A stretch of DNA of 64,000 nt, from the NCBI RefSeq assembly GCF_014204985.1, contig NZ_JACHMP010000001.1, forward strand, positions 1,426,001 through 1,490,000, given 5' to 3'. Positions 55,821-64,000 of the stretch are shown here, piece by piece; position 1 is the first letter of the stretch; the number at the start of each line of letters is the position of its first letter. The DNA is from Streptosporangium becharense (lineage in GTDB: Bacteria > Actinomycetota > Actinomycetes > Streptosporangiales > Streptosporangiaceae). Both the position numbers and the translations under genes were made by a program. The notes beneath the pieces are model-generated. The model had not been told where the DNA came from. It saw only the letters and a program-made list of their open reading frames with translations, and did not search any database.

Positions 55821-56106
55821 ATCGAATACAGCCGTATGCCCTATTGCCCGCCACCATGAAAACCCGCGTGAGCCGGTCCCTCCGCCCAATGGAAATCCAC
55901 GTGATCCCGCCCTTCCGTTCGAAGAGCGGTACGTCCACGGCTCCACCTCTGATTGAACGGATCGAATTGTCAGGCGGGTGGTGACCCGCTGGAGCGGAAA
56001 GGCCGTAGCGGGCGATCAGGACGGCGATCGTCCCGGGGCCCGGTGCGCCTTCGCTCCGCGTGCCGGTCATCGCCACGCCACCCGGCACCAGACGACCCGT
56101 CCCACC

Positions 56107-56450
56107 GTGTCCTCGTGCCGGCCCCACGAATCGAGGGCCCGGAGGTCATGTACGAGCAGCTCGACCACCTCGCGACCGTCGCCGATCAGCAGAATGTGAA
56201 GGTGCAGATCGTCCCTCACGACACCTGCTGCACGACCGGCCTGATGTCCGGATTCGTACTCGCCCAACTGCCGGACGCACCGACCGCCGTTTCCATAGAG
56301 TCCGCAGGAGAGGGCGAGGTTTCAGCGGATCATCATCTGGTAACCGCCGTATGGGATAGATATGACAGGATCCGAGCAGAGGCGCACCGTCCCGGGCAGT
56401 CGCTAGAAATGATCAAAGAAGCGAGGGACCAATGGAAGCAGCAGACCTGA
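56107..56450 (+). pseudogene. C-terminal fragment of a Scr1-type regulator (DUF5753)
   Basis: The frame ending at 56450 carries GPEVMYEQLDHLATVADQQN, then VKVQIVPHDT and LMSGFVLAQLPDAPTAVSIE, the second half of DUF5753, the sensor part of Scr1-family helix-turn-helix regulators. The N-terminal DNA-binding domain and the first half of DUF5753 are missing, and no fitting frame precedes it. The 19-base overlap with the following DUF397 gene is the normal arrangement, so the 3' end of an original pair has survived a deletion. The 287 bases between the upstream terminator and this fragment hold no gene I can name. Confidence 0.7.
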
Positions 56451-56653
56451 TCGGCCTTGACCTCTCCGGGGCCGCCTGGAAGAAGAGCTCCCTCAGCGGT
56501 GACAGCGGTGGAAACTGCGTCGAGGTCGCCGGAAACCTTCCTGGGGTCGTCGCCGTCCGCGACAGCAAGAACCCCACCGGCCCGGCCCTCACCTTCACCT
56601 CAGGCGATTGGCAGACCTTCCTCAATGCCGTGAAGTCGGGCCGCTTCGACTGA
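56432..56653 (+). CDS. DUF397 protein (ScmA-like small partner)
   Basis: Protein of 73 aa. The conserved features are all here: AAWKKSSLSGDSGGNCVEVA (about 14-33), VVAVRDSKNPTGPALTFTSG (about 39-58) and W-x2-F near the end. DUF397 proteins bind and inhibit their Scr1-type regulator. Here the regulator gene is truncated, so the protein has no intact partner next to it and may act on a paralogue. The ATG lies inside the end of the regulator fragment. Confidence 0.9.
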   Translation: MEAADLIGLDLSGAAWKKSSLSGDSGGNCVEVAGNLPGVVAVRDSKNPTGPALTFTSGDWQTFLNAVKSGRFD

Positions 56654-57054
56654 CCGGCGAGACCGCTCCCGGCTCTCGGTTCCGAGCACACTGCCGGAGA
56701 GTTCGTCTTCTCCCGAGGATCGAACGCACCCGATCGTTCCGGCGGTCGGGTGCCGGTGTTCGAGCTTCCTCCTGGCCCGGAATCCAGGTGATCGAGGAGC
56801 AGTGATCGCTTCAGCGCTCCGCGCGTCAATTCGTATCGCGGCAGGTGAACCGGACGCGATTCCGGTGCCACCGAATCACCGGGTCGTCGCAGGCAGCGCG
56901 GAGATCCCCGGCAGGTAGGTCCCTGGTCCTCGAAGGAGGATGCGACGTCTCCGCGGCGTGGACGGTGCGGCCAGGCCGTGTCATCCTCACCACGCATGGC
57001 CGGTCAGCCGTACAGGTGACGCCAGGTTCGCTCTGGCTCGTCATACTCCGGTCC
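56654..57054 (+). other. Intergenic region upstream of FG-GAP gene
   Basis: About 400 bases without a convincing gene on either strand. I see no clear promoter pair or large repeat. Confidence 0.5.
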
Positions 57055-58518
57055 ATGAACATCCGCAAGATCACCCAGTCGGCGGCGGTACTCGCCCTGA
57101 CCGCGGCCCTCACCATCCCGGCCGGCCCCGCGCAGGCGGCCGCCGGCCCGAACACCGACTTCAACGGCGACGGCTACAACGACCTGGCCTTCGGCGTTCC
57201 CACCTATCCCGGCTTCCCGGGCGGAGCCAGCAACGCCGGCCTGGTCGGCGTGCTGTACGGCGGACCCGACGGGCTGGGCCCCCACTACACCATCCGCCCC
57301 AGGCCCGGCTGCGTCAGCACCAAATACCCCGACGGCAGCCCCGCGCCTTGTTACCTGTGGGGTCGGGGTCTGAGCGCGACGGACTTCGACGCCGACGGCA
57401 GGACCGACCTCGTCTTCGCCGGCGCCGCCGACATGGAGGTCCTGGCGTGGAAGCCACGGATCACCACGATCATGCGGCGCACGCATGTGTCCCTCGACTC
57501 CGCCGGCCGTAGCGGCCATCTGGTGGCCGGGCAGATCGACGGCCAGCCCGGAAAGGACATCGTCTCCGCGGAGAGCCAATACCGAAAGCTCATCGGGTGG
57601 TACAACGGGGCACAGTCACCTACCTACACCGGGCCGTCGCTTCCGGGCAGCGAGCAGGGTGCCTTCCACTCGATGGACGCCGCCGACCTCGACGGCGACG
57701 GCAAGCTGGAGGTGGCGACCGTCTTCGAGAACGGCTGGAACGGCGACGTGCACCTGCTGGTCCTCGACGAGCCGCACAGCGCGTCGGGGACGGTCACCAC
57801 GCTCGGGTCACCGGACCACTGCAGCCCGCCGGCTCTGTCGTCCATCGACATCTGCCCGAAAGCCGACTCGGAGGTGGCCCTGGGTGACGTCAACGCCGAC
57901 GGACGCGCCGACCTGGTCATGTCCACCCCCAGTACCGGCCGGCTGCAGATCTGGTACGGCTCGGCCTCGGGATTCGCCTCCTATCCCAACTTCGTCTCAC
58001 GGGTGTCGTGGATGCACCCCCTCGGCAGCCCCCCTCCGCTCCCCCGCAACCTGGCCGTCGGTGACGTCAACGGCGACGGCGCCGCCGAGATCGCCATCGG
58101 CGCCCCTCGGGTTACGGTCTCCGGGCAGCAGGAGGCCGGTCACATCGCGCTGGTCTCGGGTTCGCCCACCGGCCCGGTCCTGTCCGACGTACAGATCATC
58201 AGCCAGGACGGCATCACCTCTCCCCACGATCCCGCCTCGGCATCCGCCGACCCGATCGCAGAACAGTCCGCCGCCTACGACAACTTCGGCCTGGCGATCT
58301 CGATCCTCGACGTCACCGGTGACGGCAAGGCCGAGGTCGTCATCGGTGCCCCCGGCAAGAACGGAGGCCGCGGCATGCTGACCGTCCTGCGCGGCACCTC
58401 CGGGGGAATCTCCACCGCCGCCGCCCAGGTCGTCCACGGCCTCGATGTCGGCGTGAACACTCCCGTCTTCGGGAGAGGGCTCGGCGTTCACCTGCTGCAG
58501 ACGAACGGCCCCCGGTGA
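57055..58518 (+). CDS. Secreted FG-GAP repeat (VCBS/integrin-alpha-like) protein
   Basis: Protein of 487 aa. A Sec signal peptide (about 1-28, cleavage near AQAAA) precedes a beta-propeller of FG-GAP repeats. Calcium-binding loops are recognisable: DFNGDGYNDLAFG, DFDADGRTDLVF, DLDGDGKLEVAT, DVNADGRADLVM, DVNGDGAAEIAIG and DVTGDGKAEVVIG. Four cysteines could form disulfides. Such proteins are exported and bind sugars or proteins; no catalytic domain is present. The ATG at 57055 is chosen because it starts the signal peptide; the longer frame upstream is non-coding in character. Confidence 0.88.
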   Translation: MNIRKITQSAAVLALTAALTIPAGPAQAAAGPNTDFNGDGYNDLAFGVPTYPGFPGGASNAGLVGVLYGGPDGLGPHYTIRPRPGCVSTKYPDGSPAPCYLWGRGLSATDFDADGRTDLVFAGAADMEVLAWKPRITTIMRRTHVSLDSAGRSGHLVAGQIDGQPGKDIVSAESQYRKLIGWYNGAQSPTYTGPSLPGSEQGAFHSMDAADLDGDGKLEVATVFENGWNGDVHLLVLDEPHSASGTVTTLGSPDHCSPPALSSIDICPKADSEVALGDVNADGRADLVMSTPSTGRLQIWYGSASGFASYPNFVSRVSWMHPLGSPPPLPRNLAVGDVNGDGAAEIAIGAPRVTVSGQQEAGHIALVSGSPTGPVLSDVQIISQDGITSPHDPASASADPIAEQSAAYDNFGLAISILDVTGDGKAEVVIGAPGKNGGRGMLTVLRGTSGGISTAAAQVVHGLDVGVNTPVFGRGLGVHLLQTNGPR

Positions 58519-58737
58519 TCATCGGACGCGGACGAAACCCCGCCCTCCGACGCGCGTCGAACGGGTGCGGGCCGCGGCGCCAGCCGGCCCGCACCGGCAC
58601 GACCGGTCCGCGGAGCCTCTGGTGTGCGGCGGTCAGCCCGCCGCCTTCGGGGTTCCCCGTGCTTGCGGCATGACCGCGCCGGGCCGATCACGCTCCCCGG
58701 GGAGTTGACTTCAGCCCTTCCCTTCGACCTCGGCCGC

Positions 58738-59337
58738 TCAGGTCGCGACGCGGGCGGTCAGCTCGGCCCAGACCTCGGCCACCCGGGCCTCCAGGTCGTC
58801 CAGGGTGCCCTCGTTGGGGATGACGATGTCGGCGACCTTCAGGCGCTCCTCCCGGGTCGCCTGGGCGGCGATCCTGGCCCTGGCGTCCTGCTCGCTCATC
58901 CCCCGCGTCCCGACCAGGCGGGCCAGGCGCACGTCGTCGGAGGCGTCCACGACGATCACCACGTCGTACATGGGGGCCAGGTTGTTCTCCGCCAGCAGCG
59001 GCACGTCGTAGACGACGACGGCCCCGGGGTCGGCGGCGGCCTGGAGCTCGGCGACCCGGGCTCCGACCAGGGGGTGGACGATGGCGTTGAGGGCGGCGAG
59101 CTTCTCGGAGTCGGCGAAGACGATCGAGCCCAGCTTCTCCCGGTTGAGCGAGCCGTCCTCGCGGAGCACCTGCGGGCCGAAGACGGCGACGACGCGCGCC
59201 AGGCCGTCGGTTCCCGGCTCGACCACCTCGCGTGCGATCTTGTCGGCGTCGATGACCATCGCTCCCCGGGCACCCAGTCGCCGCGAGACCTCGCTCTTGC
59301 CCGATCCGATCCCGCCGGTAAGCCCCACCTTCAACAT
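58738..59337 (-). CDS. coaE: Dephospho-CoA kinase
   Basis: Protein of 199 aa, full length. It performs the last step of coenzyme A synthesis. The P-loop is [18 protein letters not shown] (about 4-21), followed by [15 protein letters not shown] (about 29-43) and [10 protein letters not shown], all standard. The ATG at 59337 is placed at the conserved start; an ATG four codons upstream is in frame. The gene ends in a region with no recognised neighbour, and its promoter side contains 35-bp repeats. Confidence 0.95.
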   Translation of the reverse strand: MLKVGLTGGIGSGKSEVSRRLGARGAMVIDADKIAREVVEPGTDGLARVVAVFGPQVLREDGSLNREKLGSIVFADSEKLAALNAIVHPLVGARVAELQAAADPGAVVVYDVPLLAENNLAPMYDVVIVVDASDDVRLARLVGTRGMSEQDARARIAAQATREERLKVADIVIPNEGTLDDLEARVAEVWAELTARVAT

Positions 59338-59375
59338 GATCCGCAGCATACGCGGTGCGGACCCGGCATCGCCCG

Positions 59376-59463
59376 TCAAGGCCCCACGGCCCTCCAAGGC
59401 CCATGGTCCTTCAAGACCCCGCGGCCCTCCAAGGCTCCACGCCCCGTCACGACCCCGCGGGCC
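59376..59463. repeat. Tandem 35-bp repeats between coaE and GNAT gene
   Basis: Units at 59376-59410 and 59411-59445 share most positions, and a third, partial copy runs into the end of the GNAT gene. Each unit contains two half-units of the TCAAGGCCCC type. They lie upstream of coaE and could affect its expression or simply be slippage products. Confidence 0.65.
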
Positions 59464-59911
59464 GCTCCCTGCGCATGTGGACCAGGGTCAGGTGGTCGCT
59501 CATCCGCTCCCGGCCGGCCTCGCGGTAGCCGAGGCGGCGGTAGAGCCGCAGGCCGGCCTCCGACAGGTGTCCGGTGAACAGGTCGAACACCGGCGCGGCG
59601 ACCTCCTCGTGCAGGGCCGCGAGCAGCGCGCCACCGATCCCCCCGCCCTGCATGTCGGGTGCGACCACCAGACGGCCGACCAGGCAGGCGGCGTCGGAGA
59701 CCCGGCCGCGCACCGCACCCACGATCCTCGCCCGCTCCCGGGCCACCAGCACGGTGCCCGTCTCGACGGCCGCGCGGACCTGGGCGGCCGACTCCACCAG
59801 CGGCGGGATGAACGGGTCGCCGTACAGCTGGGCCTCACTCACGTAGGCGGCGCGCTGCACGGTCAGGATCTCTCCCTCGTCGCCGGGCCTGGCCCACTCG
59901 ATGACCGTCAC
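59447..59911 (-). CDS. GNAT family N-acetyltransferase
   Basis: Protein of 154 aa. The acetyl-CoA loop is in [20 protein letters not shown] (about 81-100, the Q/RxxGxG/A motif) and the C-terminal [14 protein letters not shown] is the usual GNAT finish. The N-terminus [20 protein letters not shown] is typical of small-molecule acetyltransferases. Substrate unknown. The GTG at 59911 starts the conserved region. It lies upstream of coaE on the same strand with 109 bases between them. Confidence 0.85.
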   Translation of the reverse strand: MTVIEWARPGDEGEILTVQRAAYVSEAQLYGDPFIPPLVESAAQVRAAVETGTVLVARERARIVGAVRGRVSDAACLVGRLVVAPDMQGGGIGGALLAALHEEVAAPVFDLFTGHLSEAGLRLYRRLGYREAGRERMSDHLTLVHMRRERPAGS

Positions 59912-60007
59912 GGCGCCACCCTAACCCGGCGGACGGCGTCCCCCCGATGTCCGCGAGAACGCGGAAACCCCCGGAGGGCGTGAGAGCGTGGAAAAGACCC
60001 CGGAACG

Positions 60008-60040
60008 CGGAAAGGACCCCGCCGGAGCGGGGCCCTTCCG
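60008..60040 (-). terminator. Terminator after rpsA
   Basis: An imperfect stem between 60008-60022 and 60027-60040 has CCCCGC/GCGGGG next to the loop and GGAA/TTCC further out. It lies 32 bases after the rpsA stop. Confidence 0.55.
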
Positions 60041-60071
60041 TGTATCTCTGTCTACCCTCTGTCCTGACCGG

Positions 60072-61568
60072 TCAGCTCTGGCCGCCCGCGAGCTTCTCGC
60101 GCAGGGCCGCGAGAGCCTCGTCGGAGGCGAGGGCACCGGACGCCGGAGCGGACGAGCCGCTGCTGGAGGAGCCGGAACCGGAGGACGGGGTCTCACCCGA
60201 GTAGGACGTCGGCGCGGCCTCGCCGGCCTCGGCCTCGGCCTTGCGGGCCTCCTCGATCTGCCGCTTGTGAGCCTCGAAGCGGTTCTGGGCCTCGGCGTAC
60301 TGCCGCTCCCACTCCTCCCGCTGCTTGTCGAAGCCCTCAAGCCACTCGCCGGTCTCGGAGTCGAAGCCCTCGGGGTAGATGTAGTTGCCCGACTCGTCGT
60401 AGGTCGCCGCCATGCCGTACAGCGTGGGGTCGAACTCGACGTCGGCGCCGAGCGCGGTCTCGTTCGCCTGCTTGAGCGACAGCGAGATCCGGCGACGCTC
60501 CAGGTCGATGTCGATGATCTTCACGAAGATCTCGTCGCCGACCTGGACGACCTGCTCGGGGATCTCCACGTGGCGCTCGGCCAGCTCGGAGATGTGGACC
60601 AGGCCCTCGATGCCCTCCTCGACGCGGACGAACGCACCGAACGGCACCAGCTTGGTGACGCGGCCCGGGACGACCTGCCCGATCTGGTGGGTGCGGGCGA
60701 ACTGCTGCCAGGGGTCTTCCTGCGTGGCCTTGAGCGACAGGGAGACGCGCTCGCGCTCCATGTCGACGTCGAGGACCTCGACCGTGACCTCCTGGCCGAC
60801 CTCGACGACCTCGGAGGGGTGGTCGATGTGCTTCCAGGACAGCTCGGAGACGTGCACCAGACCGTCGACGCCGCCGAGGTCGACGAACGCACCGAAGTTG
60901 ACGATCGAGGAGACGACGCCCTTGCGGACCTGACCCTTCTGCAGGGTGTTGAGGAACGTCTGGCGAACCTCGGACTGGGTCTGCTCGAGCCAGGCGCGGC
61001 GGGAGAGGACCACGTTGTTGCGGTTCTTGTCGAGCTCGATGATCTTCGCTTCGAGCTCGCGGCCCACGTAGGGCTGGAGGTCGCGCACGCGCCGCATCTC
61101 GACCAGGGAGGCCGGGAGGAAGCCGCGCAGGCCGATGTCGAGGATGAGACCGCCCTTGACGACCTCGATGACGGTACCGGTGACGATGCCGTCCTCGTCC
61201 TTGATCTTCTCGATCGTGCCCCAGGCGCGCTCGTACTGCGCGCGCTTCTTGGACAGGATCAGGCGACCTTCCTTGTCCTCCTTCTGGAGGACGAGGGCCT
61301 CGACGTGCTCGCCAACCTCGACGACCTCCGCCGGGTCGACATCATGCTTGATCGAGAGCTCACGCGAGGGGATGACACCCTCGGTCTTGTAGCCGATGTC
61401 GAGCAAAACTTCGTCTCGATCGACCTTGACGACGGTGCCCTCGACGATGTCGCCGTCGTTGAAGTACTTGATGGTCAGGTCGATCGCTGCGAGGAACTCT
61501 TCCTCAGAGCCGATGTCGTTGACCGCTACCTGCGGGGTGCTCGAGGTGGCCTCAGTGCTGCTCGTCAT
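60072..61568 (-). CDS. rpsA: 30S ribosomal protein S1
   Basis: Protein of 498 aa with four S1 OB-fold domains (about 35-105, 120-190, 205-275 and 292-362), the actinobacterial arrangement. Each has GDIVEGTVVKV-, GTVIEVVKGGL-, GVVSSIVNFGAFVDLGG- or PGRVTKLVPFGAFV-type strands. The C-terminus is Ser/Gly/Ala-rich. It binds mRNA at the ribosome and is essential. The ATG at 61568 is the family start. A consensus promoter lies 148 bases upstream, giving a long leader. Confidence 0.97.
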   Translation of the reverse strand: MTSSTEATSSTPQVAVNDIGSEEEFLAAIDLTIKYFNDGDIVEGTVVKVDRDEVLLDIGYKTEGVIPSRELSIKHDVDPAEVVEVGEHVEALVLQKEDKEGRLILSKKRAQYERAWGTIEKIKDEDGIVTGTVIEVVKGGLILDIGLRGFLPASLVEMRRVRDLQPYVGRELEAKIIELDKNRNNVVLSRRAWLEQTQSEVRQTFLNTLQKGQVRKGVVSSIVNFGAFVDLGGVDGLVHVSELSWKHIDHPSEVVEVGQEVTVEVLDVDMERERVSLSLKATQEDPWQQFARTHQIGQVVPGRVTKLVPFGAFVRVEEGIEGLVHISELAERHVEIPEQVVQVGDEIFVKIIDIDLERRRISLSLKQANETALGADVEFDPTLYGMAATYDESGNYIYPEGFDSETGEWLEGFDKQREEWERQYAEAQNRFEAHKRQIEEARKAEAEAGEAAPTSYSGETPSSGSGSSSSGSSAPASGALASDEALAALREKLAGGQS

Positions 61569-61715
61569 GTGTGGAGTTGCTCCGAACGCGGACAGATGTC
61601 GATGTGGCGAACGCGCGGCAGGCCTCTTACCGTTCAGCCGAAGGGATTGGCATCGGCGTGATCGAGCGCGAGCCCACTCCGTCCGAGACACGCGCGAGCC
61701 CACAACGCAGCGATC

Positions 61716-61744
61716 AGCATATGAGACCAGACGGGTACGGTCAA
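61716..61744 (-). promoter_or_regulatory. Consensus vegetative promoter of rpsA
   Basis: On the minus strand TTGACC (61739-61744), a 17-base spacer and TATGCT (61716-61721). Transcription should begin near 61709, leaving a leader of about 140 bases before the rpsA ATG. Confidence 0.75.
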
Positions 61745-61790
61745 TTCGACGAGGCTACGCGTTCATGGACCGAAGAGACGACGATCTCGC

Positions 61791-62915
61791 TCAGTAGGCG
61801 TTGATCTGACGCCTCCGGTCGGGTCTGATATTACCCCGAAGCCCGCGTGGTATGGAGATGCGGTCGGGGTCGCCGTCGGCCGTGTAGCGCTCGCGGGGGT
61901 GCTTGTCCAGCCACTCCAGCCAGTATTGCGAGCACCACTTGCGGCACTCGCCTTTTTTGCCGTTGCTCTGGACGCGCTGGATGGAACGCCGGTCGAAGTC
62001 CTTGGCGAACGGTGAGACCGACGGCTGGGCTCCGGCCAGGAAAACACCCTTGAAGGCGAAGTCGTTGCCCTTCCACTTCCCCGACTGCACGGTGGACCGG
62101 GTGCGCGGCATCGCGCCGAACGGCAGCGCGAGGGTCTCCGAGGCGGCGCCGCCGAGCTTGCGGAGCATCAGCTCGACCCGGACGATCTGCTCGGCGATCT
62201 TCGATTTCGTCAGCCCGGGCAGGTACGGGTGGCTCCAGGTGTGGTTGGCCACCTCGAAACCCCGGGAGGTCAGCCAGCGCACCGCCCGGGCCTGGTCCTG
62301 CGCGCTCTGCAGGCCGAACGGCTGGCGGTTCACCCAGAAGGTGGCGACGGGCCGGAAGTCCGGATACTTCTTGGCGACCTGGTAGATGATGCCGACCGCG
62401 GTGTCCTTGGCCGGCATGCCGTCGGCGCCCAGGGCGAAGTGGCTGTGGTGACCGTCGTCGAAGGTCAGCACCACCGGATACTTGCCCGCCGGGATGTCGA
62501 TCTTCCCGGTGACGAACTCCCGCGCGGTGATCGGCACGTAGCCGTCCCTGGCGAGCCGCTCCATCTCCTTGCGCACCTGGTCGGGCGTGCGGTCGATCGA
62601 CGCCAGCCGCTTCTTCATGATCCGGTGGTACATCAGGATCGGCACCATCCCGGCCTCGTTGGCCTTGACCTGCCGGGCGAACTCCGGAGAGGCGGTGACC
62701 GGCGGCGGCAGCTCGGCCGAGGGCATGTCCGGCGTCGGCGTCGGCGACGCCGGGGGCGAAGACGGCGGCGGCGAGCCACCGGCCGTCTTGCCGGCCCGGG
62801 GCTCGCCGGAGGGCACGGGAGCGGTGGGGAGCGCCAGGAGCGCCACCACCGCGACCACGACGACCACCACGTTGGCGAGCAGGATGATCTGTGTCAGGGG
62901 GATCCGGCTCCGCAC
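61791..62915 (-). CDS. Membrane-anchored polysaccharide deacetylase (NodB domain)
   Basis: Protein of 374 aa. An N-terminal membrane anchor (LTQIILLANVVVVVVAVVAL, about 8-27) is followed by a Pro/Ser-rich linker (about 35-75) and a NodB domain. The catalytic aspartate pair is in VLTFDDGHHSHF, the metal histidines in EVANHTWSHPYL, and the start of the domain has PILMYHRIMKK. It should deacetylate a cell-wall or extracellular sugar polymer. The C-terminus is Arg-rich. The GTG at 62915 has GGGAG four bases before it; a TTG at 62954 would add 13 residues ahead of the anchor. Confidence 0.85.
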   Translation of the reverse strand: MRSRIPLTQIILLANVVVVVVAVVALLALPTAPVPSGEPRAGKTAGGSPPPSSPPASPTPTPDMPSAELPPPVTASPEFARQVKANEAGMVPILMYHRIMKKRLASIDRTPDQVRKEMERLARDGYVPITAREFVTGKIDIPAGKYPVVLTFDDGHHSHFALGADGMPAKDTAVGIIYQVAKKYPDFRPVATFWVNRQPFGLQSAQDQARAVRWLTSRGFEVANHTWSHPYLPGLTKSKIAEQIVRVELMLRKLGGAASETLALPFGAMPRTRSTVQSGKWKGNDFAFKGVFLAGAQPSVSPFAKDFDRRSIQRVQSNGKKGECRKWCSQYWLEWLDKHPRERYTADGDPDRISIPRGLRGNIRPDRRRQINAY

Positions 62916-62990
62916 AAAACTCCCATGCCCGTCGAGCTTTTCGATGCCGCACAAGCCTAGAACAGACTTGGACAGGTCCGGGCAATCGCG

Positions 62991-64000
62991 CTAGTGCCCG
63001 GCATCCTCCCAGGTGCGGCCGACGCCCACGGAGACCTCCAGCGGGACGCGCAGGGAGCAGGCGGCGTTCATCCGGCCGACGACCAGCTCACGCAGGGGCT
63101 CCAGCTCACCGGGGGCCACCTCGAACACGAGCTCGTCGTGGACCTGCAGGAGCATCCGGGAGGTGAGGCCGGCCTCCTTCAGCGCCCGGTGCACGTTGAG
63201 CATCGCGACCTTGATGATGTCGGCGGCCGATCCTTGGATGGGGGCGTTGAGCGCCATCCGCTCGGCTATCTCGCGGCGCTGGCGGTTGTCGCTGTTGAGG
63301 TCGGGCAGGTAGCGGCGCCGGCCCATCATGGTCTCGGTGTAGCCGTCGTTCCTGGCCCGGGCGACGATGGCGTTGAGGAAGTCGCGGACGCCGCCGAACT
63401 CCTGGAAGTACTCCTCCTTCAGGGTCCTGGCCTCGCCGGTCGGGATGTTGAGCTGTGCCGCCAGGCCGTAGTCGGACAGCCCGTAGGCCAGGCCGTAGTT
63501 CATCGCCTTGATCTTGGCTCGCATCTCCCCGTTGACCTGCTCCGGCTCGATGCCGAAGACCCGGGCCGCGGTGGCCTTGTGGAAGTCGTGCCCGGACTCG
63601 AAGGCCGCGATCAGCGACTCGTCGCCGGACAGGTGCGCCATGATGCGCAGCTCGATCTGGCTGTAGTCGGCCGTCAGGAGGGTCTCAAAGGCCCCGCCGG
63701 GACCGCCGGAACCGACCACGAAGCCCTGCCGGATGCGGCGGCCCTCGGCGGTGCGGATCGGGATGTTCTGCAGGTTGGGCTTCTCCGAGCTGAGCCGCCC
63801 GGTGGCCGCCACGGTCTGGTTGAACGTGGTGTGGATGCGGCCGTCGTCGGCGATCTCCTTGATCAGGCCCTCGACCGTGACCTTCAGCTTCGCCTGGTCG
63901 CGGTGCCTGAGCATGATGGTCGGCAGCTCGTGCTCGGTCTGGGCCGCCAGCCAGGCCAGCGCCTCGGCGTCGGTGGTGTAGCCCGTCTTGGTCTTCTTGG
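62991..64000 (-). CDS. polA: DNA polymerase I, C-terminal part (partial)
   Basis: The last 335 residues of PolA; the gene continues beyond the right edge. The polymerase motifs are present: motif A LLTADYSQIELRIMAHLSGD, motif B RAKIKAMNYGLAYGLSDYGL, motif C VHDELVFEVA. The fragment ends WEDAGH. It fills gaps in repair and removes RNA primers together with its 5' nuclease domain, which is outside the window. It is separated from the deacetylase gene by 75 bases. Confidence 0.97.
   Translation of the reverse strand, partial: KKTKTGYTTDAEALAWLAAQTEHELPTIMLRHRDQAKLKVTVEGLIKEIADDGRIHTTFNQTVAATGRLSSEKPNLQNIPIRTAEGRRIRQGFVVGSGGPGGAFETLLTADYSQIELRIMAHLSGDESLIAAFESGHDFHKATAARVFGIEPEQVNGEMRAKIKAMNYGLAYGLSDYGLAAQLNIPTGEARTLKEEYFQEFGGVRDFLNAIVARARNDGYTETMMGRRRYLPDLNSDNRQRREIAERMALNAPIQGSAADIIKVAMLNVHRALKEAGLTSRMLLQVHDELVFEVAPGELEPLRELVVGRMNAACSLRVPLEVSVGVGRTWEDAGH

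Noticed and set aside
55819-56127. Minus-strand frame of 102 codons downstream of spo0M
   Set aside because: It starts opposite the Scr1-type fragment, shows no family features and ends against the spo0M terminator.
56826-57164. Minus-strand frame overlapping the FG-GAP signal peptide
   Set aside because: No ribosome site or domain, and it overlaps the start of a well-supported secreted protein.
58693-58704. 12-bp palindrome CTCCCCGGGGAG near coaE
   Set aside because: A self-complementary GC word of this length is expected by chance here and has no loop to form a hairpin.

Overview
The window is very GC-rich DNA with frequent GTG and TTG starts and many 4-base GTGA or ATGA gene overlaps. 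Both the gene content and the order (pyrG-nudix-xerD-parA-scpA-scpB-rluB-aroH-tyrA-cmk-der; rpsA and coaE near polA) are those of a filamentous actinomycete. Scr1/DUF5753-DUF397 genes, Spo0M and the LprG-MFS pair fit this. A Streptosporangiales-type host is my best guess, but nothing here proves the genus.

Layout. 1-6.7 kb: small accessory genes (DUF488, nucleotidyltransferase, GNAT, an oxidoreductase with its own XRE regulator, a monooxygenase, an acyltransferase) mixed with three decayed genes (GMC oxidoreductase, VOC protein, membrane protein). 6.8-11.9 kb: a cyclase/ThDP-enzyme operon divergent from a PTS-type dihydroxyacetone kinase operon (dhaKLM), with a duplicated hairpin between them. 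12.7-16.4 kb: an accessory three-gene operon (unknown protein, P-loop kinase-like ATPase, class I lysyl-tRNA-synthetase-like protein fused to ASCH). It has an iteron-like array and a 25-bp perfect palindrome upstream and a broken IS5-type transposase beyond them; the synthetase-like gene carries a single in-frame amber codon. 16.6-31.5 kb: transport. A five-gene nickel/peptide-type ABC importer, a CBS protein, a PucR regulator divergent from a five-gene branched-chain-amino-acid-type importer, an M24 aminopeptidase and a MarR regulator. 31.6-34.5 kb: the LprG lipoprotein/MFS pair and a secreted beta-trefoil lectin. 34.9-46.2 kb: a conserved minus-strand housekeeping string of eleven genes for CTP synthesis, chromosome segregation, rRNA modification, tyrosine synthesis and ribosome assembly. 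46.4-49.6 kb: acyltransferase, membrane and Uma2 genes. 49.7-51.8 kb: uvrB. 52-55.8 kb: an operon of two SPFH proteins and Spo0M. 56-58.5 kb: a truncated Scr1-type regulator with an intact DUF397 partner, then a secreted FG-GAP protein. 58.7-64 kb: coaE, GNAT, rpsA, polysaccharide deacetylase and the 3' part of polA.

The best candidate for an undescribed system is the 12.7-15.6 kb operon. Its parts suggest an amino-acid-activating or nucleotide-modifying function, but the amber codon means it may be dying in this strain or depend on readthrough. Second is the SPFH-SPFH-Spo0M operon. I saw no tRNA, rRNA or CRISPR array.
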